From: Polytrichum commune
Taxonomy: Eukaryota; Streptophyta; Polytrichopsida; Polytrichales; Polytrichaceae
Assembly: GCA_950295325.1 (NCBI GenBank)
Contig: OX485803.1
Span: 33,728,001 to 33,792,000 of the forward strand
Reading direction: 5' to 3'
DNA length: 64,000 bases
This document shows, piece by piece, positions 1-10,663 of this stretch. Positions within the stretch are counted from its first letter, which is position 1. Every line of letters begins with the position of its first letter. Made by a program: the position numbers and the translations under genes. The notes beneath the pieces are model-generated. The model did no database searches. It saw only the letters and a program-made list of their open reading frames with translations, and was not told the DNA's origin.

Positions 1-1150
1 ACACCTAGCCCACACCACACCCTACTGGCTAGCAAGTTGCCCAACAGCCACACACGACGGAGCCATTAGGAATTTACACACATTTATTACAAAAGGACAC
101 GACAACAGAGAAGTAAGGATGGCCCAAATCAATTTCTCATACGTCGATAAATGGCTATCCAATGAACAAATAAACCAGAAACTCTCCAACCACTTTGGAA
201 AAACAATAAAATACCAAACGTCCAAATTACCCAAACCTTAAAATCCAGATATGCCCAATATATGGGCTACCATAGAAAAAACATATTTTGGCCACTCAAA
301 TTCCAAAACCCCAACTGCACACTATGCCACCGTAACGACAGAGACACGTGGCCCCACCTACTATCCATGTGCGAACACCCATACCTAAAGGGACTCAGAA
401 TTGCTCACCACAATAAATCGGTACACCTTATCACTCAAACATTACAAGCCAACAAACATACCCGATTCTACACACTAACAAATGCAGGCACCCTCAATAA
501 CCGGACCCAAGAACAAACTGTCTCATAAATGCACATGCCCACATCCAATATGCCAATGCCAAGCCAAATTAAGACCAAACATCCTAAATATATTAGGGGC
601 CCCAAACCACACATCAACACCTGTATTACCATCCCCCCCCACATACAATACAATTCATAGAATTCACATATTGCCATGATAGATTCCCATAACAAGCCCT
701 AACGCACAAACACGCCAAATATGACCCACTAATTAATAACATACAAAATCAAGGGTGGAAAACGAACCCCCTTATCACTATCACAGCTGGTGTCCAAGGA
801 GCTATACACGAACACTATATTATCAAACTAAACAACCTTAAAATCCCAAAACACAACATCAAAACCCTCATGAAAAATATACACCAAAACGCCATTAAAT
901 ACCTCACTTACCTCGTCTTCAACAAGAGAAAACTCGAAAACAAACAATCCACTATTTCACCCCTTTAAAAACTAGGGGACTAAAAACAAAATATCAGAAC
1001 CCACCTCTCAAAGAGGCATAAACCCTCATACTACAACACGGTCCGCCATGTTAAGTATTTGGATAACGGGCTTGCATTCATGCCGGTACCTTGTACGGGT
1101 GTTTTTTTTATTATTATTTTTTCTTTTTTCTTTTTTCTTTCAAGAATCGC
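1..1150 (+). mobile_element. Decayed 3' end of a non-LTR (LINE) retrotransposon
   Basis: This is the 3' end of a LINE polyprotein, cut by the window edge and broken over three frames. Frame 2 (26-238) gives a hydrophilic stretch that fits the region just downstream of a reverse transcriptase. Frame 1 (262-528) holds a zinc-knuckle-like pattern, CTLC followed by H and C (CEHP) and a HHNKSVHLI motif. Frame 2 (482-679) holds a Cys-rich segment followed by a RPNILNILG motif. Frame 0 (about 630-968) reads TIQFIEFTYCHDRF, one in-frame stop at 690-692, then NPLITITAGVQGAIH and ends at a TAA at 966-968. A T-rich low-complexity tail follows at 1104-1141. Several frameshifts and stops show that it is dead. 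Assignment to LINEs is from remembered family motifs; the clade is not determined. Confidence 0.75.
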
Positions 1151-1250
1151 CTTTGGGGTACTTCCATGTTGGAGGTGCATTGACGTGCATTTGAAGCATT
1201 GGTTGGTGTTTGGAAGTTTGATTATTTAAAATATTGTAAGTGTATATTTG

Positions 1251-1440
1251 AGTTAAAGAGGGATTGATTTGAGTGGTGTGAGGGTGCAACCACTCATTTG
1301 AATTGAAAAGGGATTGGTTTGAGTTGTTCGAGGGTGCAATGACACATTTGATAGGATTTGGTTTGAGTGGACTTAGGGTGCAAATATATATATTAAAGAG
1401 TGAGAGGGTTTATTTGAGTTCAAAGAAAGTGATGACTACA
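1251..1440. repeat. Degenerate tandem repeat between the LINE and copia relics
   Basis: Units built around 'gattgatttgagtgg..gagggtgcaa' recur about every 60-70 bp, for example from 1251, 1305 and 1350. They are too diverged for a clean consensus. No coding sequence is seen here. Confidence 0.5.
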
Positions 1441-2149
1441 TATTTGTAACGCAACATGAAACATGTTAGGAGACCAAAGTGTAAGAGGATCATGGTTTGG
1501 GAGCAAAGAAACGCATGAATTCTATAGGGCCACATTTGATACATACGAGATAATTGCTCCATGCAATGTCCATTTGGGTGATGATCACGTCGTAGAAGTA
1601 ATTAGAATGGGTTTCAATGTTGTTGAGGTGATGGTGAAAGATAAATTCAAGAGAATTTGTATCAAGGATGTCCTCCATATACCCAGGTTGCATGCAAATT
1701 TGTTCTTAGTGAGCTATTTGTTTTCTCAAACGGGTTTGAATGTGCAATCAATCTAAATAACTGCATCATGGAGACTCATAATAGAGTAATAATTACAATG
1801 AACCTACAATAAATAAATTTGTCCCAAATGAATTTCAGTGTGGTGCATAGATCGAATACAACCGATTAAGTATAATTATTGCAGAAAAACGGTGCACTAA
1901 AGTTTGACATTGTTAATTTAGGCATTTTAATGTAAAGAATATTCTTGCATTTAAAAGCACGGTGAATAGCATGAACCTTGGTAAAAAATAAAATAAAATA
2001 AAAATCTCACGTTTTTGTTTTTTTGTAAAGCATGCATTGAAAATAGACAACATAGAGCATTGTATTTCAATGACAAGGGGGGCGACCAACTAAACATTTG
2101 GAGAAAACTGTGAGCCCAAAATGGTATCCACATGTGTTCTTAAGTCTTT

Positions 2150-3625
2150 TGAGACCATTAGAAGTGATGTTTTAATGTTTATTGATTATTCACAAAAATA
2201 TAAAAAGAGTGAAGCTTGAAGGAAGTTATGTTTAAGCATTAGGCTTGTGTGGAGTGGATTGATTAGAAAATTAGTAGTGTGAGGAAACTCTTTAGTTGAG
2301 GAGCGTAATAGGTGGAGAACCAAGGGTAGTTCCTTGAGTTAAAAGTTTGAATTAGAATCTAGGTTGTTCGTTTGAGGGACAAAAGCTTAGAAGATAAGAT
2401 GAGAGTCTACAAAGTAGGGGAGGATTACGAAGGCTTATCTTGAGGGTGCTCACCTTCTCCCTCTCAACTCACTATATAAGCCTTCATTCTTCCCTCTCTC
2501 TTCTTCTTTCTTTCGTGCTCCTTGGCACCCCACGTGTTATAAGTGTGGGTGTGTAGGAAGCAATATAGGAGCACGTATGTGTGCATGGTTTTAGGGTGAA
2601 AAGCCAAGACTAATTAGCCTTGAGGTGGGCTTGACTTCTTGTTAGGAGTAGCTTGGGTTGGAAGAATTTAGAGTGTGATTTATAGTCTTCAAATTATAGT
2701 ACTTGGATTCATGATATCGATACTTATAATTATTTAGACTTACAAGATTATGATTATGAAATATTGGAGCATTTAGTTTTGTTGCATTTAGAAATTACAT
2801 TTATGAAGTATTGGAGCATTTAGTATTGTTGGGAATTGCAAGTTTACATTTATATTTAAGAATGATTGTTGGGATGTAGCATTTGACTTAATGCACTTAG
2901 AGAGAAGTGTTTAGCTCATAGTGTTCAATCTATAGTATTTAGATTTCTAGTGTTTAAGTTTGTTGGATTAGTGGTTAGGCCATAAGCTGGGTTTATATAG
3001 GTTGGGTTAGTGGTTAGGCCATAAGCTGAATTTATATAGGTTGGGTTAGTGGTTAGGCTATAAGCTGGGTTTATATAGGTTGGGTTAGTGGTTAGGCCAT
3101 AAGCTGGGTTTATATAAGCTGAGTTAGTAGCGGGGCTTAGTCTACTAAGTTAGACCATTTGGTTCAACTAATTGGTTGGTAACTCCATTAAAAGGTTGAA
3201 CTTGGGAGGAAGTTATGAAGGCTTGTGAAGAGGAGGCTACAATAAGTTAGACAAATATTTCTTAATACTTAAGCTTATGTGCTCATGAAATCAACACGCG
3301 AGGTGTCATGTACGAGTGAGGAATCAACGGCTAGGACTAGATTCGAACGAGGTAAATCTTTGAAGGCGTGTGTGACAAAGACGGCCGGGTGGATATTGGA
3401 GAAAGCTAAGGATGTAACCTTGCCCGAAATCAAAGATAATAAAATGACATGATATGGGTTAAGCTCATAACAAGTTGTGTGTTTTATATATATTCCAACG
3501 GTGTATTGGAATTGTACATTGAACTACCGAAGATGGAGTTATTATGTGTCAGTCCAACATTTCATACTCGAGCTAGGACGAAATCAAGGGTGAGGGACTT
3601 TGGGTGACAATAACTCATTCAAATA
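2150..3625. mobile_element. LTR-like insertion inside the copia relic
   Basis: This roughly 1.5 kb block separates the copia integrase zinc-binding segment from the integrase core, so it is a later insertion. It has no long ORF. It has promoter-like features: a TATA box (ctatataag) near 2471-2480, then a pyrimidine-rich run and a CACGTG at about 2531. It also holds a 39-bp tandem array. These fit a solo LTR or a terminal-repeat element, but I could not find clean TG..CA ends or a target-site duplication. Edges are estimated from where copia homology stops and resumes. Confidence 0.5.
2962..3132. repeat. 39-bp tandem repeat, four copies plus a partial copy
   Basis: Units begin at 2962, 3001, 3040, 3079 and 3118 with the core gttgggttagtggttaggc and end in tttatatag. 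The first four are nearly identical and the fifth decays. The array lies inside the LTR-like insertion. Confidence 0.9.
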
Positions 3626-4133
3626 TATATTTTCCCATAAGTACTACTTCCATAGATTGTGCAAGGTAAATTTGTTACCGTCATTGACAATTTTTCAAAG
3701 AATGTGTGAATGTGTACATTGAAGTCTTAAAAAAACTTGGAAAAGTTAAATATGTTTAAGGCACTTATAGAAATGTAAAAGAGTACAAGATGAAGGCATT
3801 TCAATCGAATAATAGTGGTGAATTCATTTTTGAATAATTATAATAGTTTTTTAATGAACATGACGTTGATAAGTAAAAATCCACCCCATATAGACTTGAA
3901 TAAAATGGAATGGCAAAGCATATAAATTGCACCATGATGGAAATGGTAAGGAGCATGCTTCATGCTCAAAAATTCAACAAACAATTTCAGACGAAAACGG
4001 TGGCAAATGTGATTTGTATACGTAATCAATGTCCAACAAGAGTCTTGCAAACCTTGTACAACTGCTAGCCCACAGACTTTTTGGGCTAGCGGCTAACCTA
4101 ATAGCTAACAGTTATGGCTGAAAACGGTTCTCG

Positions 4134-4290
4134 AAAAAAATGGGCTAGCCCAGCTATGGCTAGATCGCGGCTTGAAAAATTATGGGCTAGCCTAGTTATG
4201 GCTAGATCGAGGCCTCAAAAAATATGAGCTAGTCCAGCTATGGCTAGATCGAGGCCTCAGATAATATGGGCTAGCCCAACTAGTTATTAG
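4134..4290 (+). repeat. 42-bp subterminal repeat array, left side
   Basis: About 3.5 units with core atgggctagcccagctatgg and period 42 precede the transposase fragment. The unit contains the palindrome GGGCTAGCCC. Confidence 0.85.
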
Positions 4291-4376
4291 CTAGCTAAAG
4301 ATAAGTCATATAACTCAATTGGCTCAAGCTAAGGCCCAGCCATGTCATCCCTACCACTACCATAAAATTTTTAGGG

Positions 4377-5114
4377 TTGAGATCATCTGTCCATATCCAA
4401 GTGCTTCCAAGTGCAACCGGTTACATGTTTACATCTTTTGATATGTCTTTACTCAAAGTGGGTAGAATGCCGTGTTTGGCGGAAGGAGCCGCCGCATTAC
4501 TAGCCTCCAAGCCCGGATCGGGTGGGCTAGAATGTGACTTTGGCAGTCTAAATGATATCATTAAGGTAGAGGGGCACATTCCCGCTCGAATTTTAGATTG
4601 GCATGTTCATTGGGGAGTTATTAAGGGGGGATCAATCTTGGAAGATGTGCAAAGTACATTGGAAATTGGACCAATTAGAATAATTAATTTTGGATTAATA
4701 TTGAATTAGTTATGAATTTTGGAAGGAGAACTCATAGGGGTACCCAAAACCACTCACCCCAAAAATGTACACCATGATTACATAGAAATTTGAGGTACGA
4801 AGCTATAATGTACCTCTTGTTTGGATAGGTCTAGTGAGCGGTTTAAGGACCCGAGCGGGAATGTGCCCCTCTACCTTACTCCAAAGAGATCATCGCTTGG
4901 GGGAGAATTTGCAGAGGCATCAACGATGTTGAAGTTGAACAAACATCTAATGCCATACGATCCTGAAAAGTTGATCTTGTTGGATAATTCCGATTAGAAG
5001 AATCACATTCCCAAACGCCCTATTTTCGATGAGGAGTTGCAGATAGAGGATGATGACAATTTGTTGGTAGAGAATGATGAGCAACATGTTTTAGATATTG
5101 ATGACGATGAGTGA
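4377..5114 (+). pseudogene. hAT transposase C-terminal fragment, split by a MITE
   Basis: Only the C-terminal dimerisation region is left. The upstream part (to 4563) ends in GGLECDFGSLND. The downstream part (from 4877) continues with a PKRSSLGGEF stretch and MLKLNKHLMPYDPEKL, and ends in an acidic tail before a TGA at 5112-5114. The pattern fits the hAT C-terminal domain, in which a conserved residue cluster is followed by a K-R-x-S-L stretch and a leucine-rich helix. A 313-bp MITE separates the two parts. An in-frame TAG at 4995-4997 also breaks it. No catalytic region is present. Confidence 0.6.
4564..4876. mobile_element. MITE with 25-bp perfect TIRs and TA duplication
   Basis: The ends are perfect 25-bp inverted repeats (4564-4588 and 4852-4876) starting AGGTAGAGGGGCACATTCCC. 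They are flanked by TA on both sides (4562-4563 and 4877-4878), as in Tc1/mariner-type elements. The interior has no long ORF. Deleting the element plus one TA rejoins the hAT reading frame exactly, which confirms the borders. Confidence 0.9.
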
Positions 5115-5227
5115 TTTTGACTGATATGAAATATAATTGTATTGATGAGACAATGTCTCCTTTAATTCATTATATGAGCTACATGAATTAATTTATTAGG
5201 TCAGCTAGTCCAGCTATATGGCTAAAA

Positions 5228-5390
5228 ACGGTACCCGGAAAAAATGGGCTAGCCCAGCTATGGCTAGATCGAGGCCTTAGAAAATATGGGCTAGCCTAGC
5301 TATGGCTAGATTGAGGCCTCAAAAAATATGGGCTAGCCTAGCTATGGCAAGATTAAGGCCACAAAAATATGGGCTAGCCCAGCTAGCTAA
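5228..5390 (+). repeat. 42-bp subterminal repeat array, right side
   Basis: About 3.5 units of the same 42-bp repeat as the left array, in the same orientation. The lead-in sequence is also shared (ggctaaaaacggtac here, ggctgaaaacggttc on the left). Confidence 0.85.
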
Positions 5391-5450
5391 TGGGCTATAA
5401 AAGGTGTGGAGTCTTGCCCTCTATACATATGAGGAAGCATAGAATGGAAT

Positions 5451-7600
5451 GAGGCCTTTGTGTATGTGTATATGCTTGGACAATTTGATTTGTGGTTTTA
5501 TTGTACTTCAATATAGTACATGAAACTAGTTCTAGTATGAAGAGTTCCAAAATTTGGTCAAATGAGTACAGTATTGATATTCAACTGTAAAGATCATATA
5601 TGATATAGGCTAAGTATGAGTACTAAAAATTCCAAGACTAGATATAAGTATGGTATTGGTATTAAGATTTTGTCACTTGGTATTGGAGGAGTATGTACCT
5701 CACCCAATGTATGGGTATTGCAAACCTTTCAATTTATTATTATCATCTCGACCATTTCGCGTAATCTAAAATGAATTCATGTGATTACGTCCACTTACAT
5801 CTTCATCACAATAACCGATATTGTGTGCACCTACCCACACATCAACCTAATGTCTTAGAGAGCATTAATCATTGCAATTATTTTTTCCCTATTTATCATA
5901 GGTTGTCAAACCTTAAATATACCTACCTAGGCAATTCCCAAGACATGTTGTCCATAAGAATGGTTTCAACCTCAAGGACATACTATGCTAGGTATGTTAT
6001 GGACCCAAGTACATGGCAAGTATGTTCTTTGGCAAGGTTATATGTCTGAACATACCATATGGGTAGGTTACTAAATACTAAAGCTCATACAATGGGCTAG
6101 ACCCACGCCAACTAAATGCTCTTCCAAAAGGGCTGGGTACCTAAGCTTATTTTGATCCACTTTCATATGCATGGCGCATACTAGGCATTAGAGTGAAGTG
6201 CAAGAAACATTTTCAACTAATGAGAGTTGATGTATGAAGGATTGTAAGTTGCAAATTTTCATTTCAAGTGAAGCTATGCATTTGGTGTCGTGCCTTTTGT
6301 CTTCCTAGCAACCTCATTGTGCCCATCCTCATCCCTTGCGGCTTTGACTATGCCTATCTTTATACCTAGCCATAATTGGAGGTCATATTTTATCTATGTT
6401 CTTTGTACCCATGAGTCAAGAATACATGTCATTTTTGAATTAAGACTATAAGTCTTTTACTTGGTTATTTTCCCAATCATAATTGGTTCATTGCACGAAG
6501 TTGAACCTTTGTACCTAGTCTCATCATGTGACACTCTCTTTAGTTTATCCATTCACCAAGGTCCACACTTCCTCAAAAGTTTGATCGGTGCGTCATGAAC
6601 ATAACTTAATTTGACCTACTTATAAAAAAACAATGAGATCCACAAAAAGAAAATGATGGAGATGGAGGTTATTTATGTTGCATATACATTGTGTTGTTTG
6701 TGAAAGTTATACATTTTGACTGGATACCCACCTTCTCATAGTGAGTACAATCAAGGATGCCATGGTATGCTTTTACTTCTTGTCCCTCAGTCAATTTGGT
6801 TTCCAATGTGCATAGATTGACACACACAAACATATTTTACCTATTATTTATGAAACATTTTTCTTTCTTCATATCAACCTAAAATCTAGTTTTGTAGTAT
6901 GACATCACATTTGCACCCCATTTTGCTTAAGCATTCAACTGGAAAAGGTGTTTTTCTTCATAACTAAATTTAGAATCATGTATTACAAATGTAACATACT
7001 ATTTTTGCTTATCTTGTTAGGCACTTTAGTGCTAGGATAATAATATTTTTTTAATTCAAAACATAAAGCGCTTTGCTTTTTTTTTGGCAATACTCCTTTG
7101 TTAGATTTGAGGCGAATTGAGAAAAAAAATTCTTTAAATCTTCAAAATATTATGAGAATATTTGAAATCTTATTGAAATTGATATGCAACCACAACATAA
7201 TCGCCACATAAGTAAGAACATTGTCCACTTCAAGAACAAAAACAAAAACAAAAACAAATTCTATAACAGACCCGAGTCTAGAGAGAGAGAGAGAGATTAG
7301 CCCCCAAAAGCATGAATACCAGATAAGATTATCATTTTACATTGGTTGTTGGTTCTTTAGGTTGAGCCATGGAAATAGATTCTGGCAAATTCGAAAATCT
7401 TTGAATTCCCAAAACTTTCCGTGTACCGTTTGAAACACTAATTCTGTCAATTTTTTTTCTCCCCTGAGTCTAAAGTGCCACATGGAACATAATTATGGAA
7501 GAAACCTGTAGTAAAGCTGATGTGGCAAAAAAAAAGAAAAAGTTACAACTGGATATGCAAAAGTCTTGGACTTCCTTGCCGTGGGTGGTGGTACGCAAAA
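5451..7600. other. Intergenic DNA, no gene seen
   Basis: AT-rich sequence with no recognisable protein similarity in any frame. It has short A/C-rich runs (7236-7258) and a GA run (about 7278-7295). The upstream region of eL34 begins at its right end. Confidence 0.6.
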
Positions 7601-7613
7601 TAAGAAACCCGCA

Positions 7614-7725
7614 TGTAGCGGGTCAGATGACGGGTGTCAGTGGATTTGGAAACCGGAGGCAAGAGGAAAACGTTGTGTAGCGGGTCAATGCAGCCGCTCA
7701 GTGGGGATACAGACCAGAGGCAACG
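7614..7725. repeat. Imperfect 62-bp tandem duplication upstream of eL34
   Basis: The block starting tgtagcgggtca at 7614 recurs at 7676 with moderate divergence. Both copies later carry 'ggaggcaag' or 'gaggcaac'. It lies in the promoter or 5' leader of the ribosomal protein gene. Confidence 0.6.
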
Positions 7726-7863
7726 GTATCCGAAGACCTAAGTCGGGAAGTCGAGGGTTACAATGTGGGAAGCTCAAGCCCAAGGAGCTCTTTTGCATCA
7801 TCTTCATCGCCATCGCAGCAGCAGCCGGGCGCAGTAGCTTCGCTTCGCTTCTCGCCTGTCACC

Positions 7864-8858
7864 ATGGTGCAGCGACTCACCTACCGCAGGCGCCACTGCT
7901 ACGCCACCAAGTCTAACCAGACCCGAGTCGTCAAGACTCCAGGTATCATCAACACCCGAAAACCTAGTTCTGTTTTCGCTCATTAGGGTTTGGCGTAGAG
8001 AAGAGCATTTCCGTTGTTCTTCTGTTCTGGTTCTTCGTTGTCGCGATGGCAGTTGATTGATTGCTGTGTTTCTCGTTTGCAGGTGGTAAGCTTGTGTTCC
8101 AGACCGCGAAGAAGCGGGCGAATGGTCCCAAGTGCCCTATCACCGGGAAGCGGATTGCTGGGGTGAGTGCCAGTTTATCCGTCCTCTCTTGTGTGCCTTG
8201 CCTTACTATTTGATCATCGTCTGTGTGGTTCTTACTACATTTCACGAGTGGCTGCATTGAGCTGGATACAAGCTTTTGGACCGTGTGTGCAAATTATTAG
8301 GGTTGACCCCACACCGTGAATTATTAGGGACTGAATATTAGGGTTAGGGTTGACCCCACACCGTGAATTGATGTTCATATCTTCTTCTCTTAGTGAGAGT
8401 GTTTCTGAATTGAAGGAGGTTCTTGCAACAGATTCCACACCTGAGGCCCACCGAGTACAGGACCTCCCGCCTTCACAGGCACAGAAAGACAGTCAACCGC
8501 GCCTACGGAGGCAACATGGCCGGGTCTGCTGTGCGTGAGCGGTATGTTTTAACTGCTCCCCAATGTGAATAATGGCATGTGCCAGCTTTCTTTTCATTCT
8601 GGTTTCAGGAAGTGCATATTCTTGACGTTAGTAATCCCTTATTGAATGCAGAACAGCGATGGAACTTATTTCTAGGGGCCAATATGTTTCTGCTAGGTTC
8701 TTTGTTGGCAGTAGAATCCGAGAATAATTCAGTTGTCCCTACCCATTTTTTTGTGCAGGATCATCAGGGCCTTCCTTGTTGAGGAACAAAAGATTGTGAA
8801 GAAGGTGCTGAAGATCCAAAAGTCCAAGGAGAAATTGGCCGCCAAGACTCAGTCATAG
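7864..8858 (+). CDS. RPL34: 60S ribosomal protein eL34 (L34e)
   Basis: This is a structural protein of the cytosolic large ribosomal subunit. Four exons (7864-7942, 8083-8162, 8432-8541, 8759-8858) join in phase to a 122-residue protein, close to the usual length of about 120. It starts [18 protein letters not shown]. Exon 2 holds [11 protein letters not shown], exon 3 begins IPHLRPTEY and holds TVNRAYGG, and exon 4 encodes [16 protein letters not shown] followed by a lysine-rich tail. All introns are GT-AG with good consensus (GTGAGT, GTATGT). The start lies in the context ACCATGG. No frameshift or stop is seen, so it should be functional. A telo-box sits in intron 1, as is common in plant ribosomal protein genes. 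Confidence 0.97.
7983..7991 (-). promoter_or_regulatory. Telo-box (AAACCCTAA on the minus strand)
   Basis: TTAGGGTTT in the first intron of eL34, 41 bp after the exon 1 donor. Telo-boxes are enriched near the 5' ends of plant ribosomal protein genes. Function here is inferred. Confidence 0.55.
8297..8369 (+). repeat. 26-bp direct repeat in eL34 intron 2
   Basis: The sequence starting ttagggttgaccccacac occurs at 8297-8322 and again, identically, at 8344-8369, with a telomere-like TTAGGGTTAGGG at the start of the second copy. Confidence 0.85.
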
Positions 8859-10092
8859 ACATCCTGTAGCTTTGTACTGCTTGTCATCGGTGGCTGGGTT
8901 GAGTTGGCTACAAGCTTTTGGACCTTATGTGTACTGCCTTGATTATTTGCAATGTTCATATGAGGATTACCATTCTTTTCAATGCACTTATGGGTTGATG
9001 TTTTTCCAAAGGCATGATTTGAAGGCTACTTCTAAGATCTCCTATAATGTATGCAAGAAAAATCCAGAATGTGGTTGTTGGGATGTGGTAGCAGATGTCC
9101 ATCTTGGACTAGACTCATTTGCCCATGTTTGAGTTTAGCTGACAATGCAATATGGTTTGCCTTCTTTGTCAAATGGTATGCTGGTCATGTCTGCTCTCAA
9201 TGTCCTGTTCCTCTGGGTAATATTTCTACATTAGTTTATGTTTTGATAGAACTGATGGATTTAAATAGATGAACCTTGGGCATTAGTTTGTCCTCTGTGG
9301 AATCATGAATGTGGATTGCAGCATGACTAGTCCTTGAGTGTAATAGAAAAGAATGGTCTCTTCATGTCGAAATTGGCATTGAGCAGCTATCCAGCTGTTG
9401 TGCTTAGCAATCAATATGAAGAGGAGCTTGTAAACCTTTATTAGCTTGCGAAGTGTTGTCTATGAGCTAATATACTGTCAGTTCATGCACATCAGTTCCT
9501 AGAGTTCATACAACATTCAAAAAATTACTTTGACGCGTGATTGCATGTGCAAATATGAAGTTTTTCATGGGTCCTGTACTCCTTTGTCCCATCATTGTGA
9601 TCAGTTGGGGGGGTTGGGGGGTTGTTGTGCGTTCACCTACTCACATGCTGTAGACATTGAAGTAGTAAGCAAGGGATAGTAGCACCTTTGTGGATGCAAG
9701 GGATTTCTGCCGAAGGCTCTGGTTGTCCCACAAGTGGGGCGGGGGAGGGAGGGCCTTTCTCTTCTTGCCTTCCACAATGAACGGCTTGGATGCACGCATT
9801 ACTATAGCAAGATTTGCGTGCTTGCTTTTGACAATATCTGTTGGTTGAGCTTCTCTTTGAATTTTTAATTTCTCTCTGTTAAGAAGAACACAGTAAATTC
9901 TTTTCCATCGCTGCTCAAGTCACATGAACTGGACTTTTGATTTTGACTTCGAGATTCAGGTCTTTTGGGAAGACAAATTCTATGAAAAAGGATAGAATTC
10001 TCCAAGAATCTTCGCAGAGAACTGTGTGACTGAGGTGATCAACGCCCAAGAATCTTGACATGTGATTGCTCGAGTCTTCAAATGTAGTCCAG
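8859..10092. other. eL34 3' UTR and intergenic DNA
   Basis: The 3' UTR of eL34 probably covers the first few hundred bases. Positions 8890-8924 repeat a piece of intron 2. A G-run lies at about 9606-9621. No further gene is seen. Confidence 0.6.
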
Positions 10093-10430
10093 ACCAGTGT
10101 TATCGTCATTTTTGGATACCATTCGGGTTTTTACAATAAGGATCCCACATTTTTTGGTACTCTGTAAGGTATGGGTTTTTGATGGTATTCTTGTTTGTAT
10201 ACCGTTTGGGTCTACATACCATGCAAGAACCTTAATGCCTAAGGCAAAATTGCCCTAGTATCAATATGGTTTAGAATTGTAGACCCAAATAGGATGTACA
10301 AAGATCCTCTCACCTTGGGATACCACCAAATATGAATATTTGACTGGTACTCAATTTTGATGCCCATGGGTAAGTTCTTTGACACCATTCTTGATGTTGA
10401 TTGTGGATACCATGCATTCACCTATATCCC
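10093..10430. repeat. Dispersed non-coding repeat, copy 1
   Basis: The whole block is similar to the reverse complement of 31714-32078. Shared blocks include ataccattcggg, the run around tttgggtctacataccatg, and ctagtatcaatatggtt. It has no ORF. It lies just downstream of the 3' end of the first receptor kinase gene. It looks like a MITE or other short transposon, but clear terminal repeats were not found. Confidence 0.75.
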
Positions 10431-10663
10431 GGTGACTGATCCAAAATTGGTCCCCCCCCCACCCCCAATTTCTCATTTGAACAAAAACACCTTATGAGCT
10501 TCTCAGGAATAAGGCACATCAAGTCTACACATGATGCACATATCCGCAGAATTTAAACCCAAGCTAATGTCATCTCCATTTGGCTTCATGGCAACAAATT
10601 TGTCTCACAATTGTCTCACAAATCAAGCTTGCAACTCTTACTTTACAAGTGCTTCAAATGCAT

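Larger units (their letters stand above)
4066..5397 (+). mobile_element. hAT-like DNA transposon inserted in the copia integrase
   Basis: Copia coding similarity stops at about 4055 and resumes at about 5418, bracketing this insertion. Both ends carry arrays of a 42-bp repeat, and between them lies the C-terminal part of a hAT-type transposase. The outermost sequence reads TAGCCCA at the left and TGGGCTA at the right, a possible short terminal inverted repeat. A matching 8-bp target duplication was not seen. The superfamily call rests on the transposase C-terminus and is moderate. Confidence 0.6.
1463..5450 (+). mobile_element. Ty1/copia retrotransposon pol relic, interrupted twice
   Basis: Successive pieces of a copia polyprotein lie in order on the plus strand. 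The ORF 1463-1756 matches the segment after the protease active site, with VHLGDDHVVEV and DVLHIPRLHANL. The protease DSGA itself reads GSKE. At 1923-1985 is a gag-pre-integrase-like HFNVKNILAFKS segment. At 2024-2110 is a CKACIENRQHRA segment like the integrase zinc-binding domain. The integrase core resumes at about 3629-4050 with FVTVIDNFSK, NNSGEF, TMMEMVRSMLHA and IRNQCPTRVL, and a LYTYEEA segment follows at about 5418. Frameshifts and stops are scattered throughout. Two insertions split it, at about 2150-3625 and 4066-5397. No LTRs of this element were recognised. Confidence 0.8.

Noticed and set aside
2962-3117. 39-bp array as a possible CRISPR-like repeat
   Set aside because: Units are directly adjacent without unique spacers, in a plant nuclear transposon. 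It is an ordinary tandem repeat.
5771-6049. 92-residue open frame on the plus strand
   Set aside because: No family resemblance, no splice context, and composition like random AT-rich DNA next to a transposon nest.
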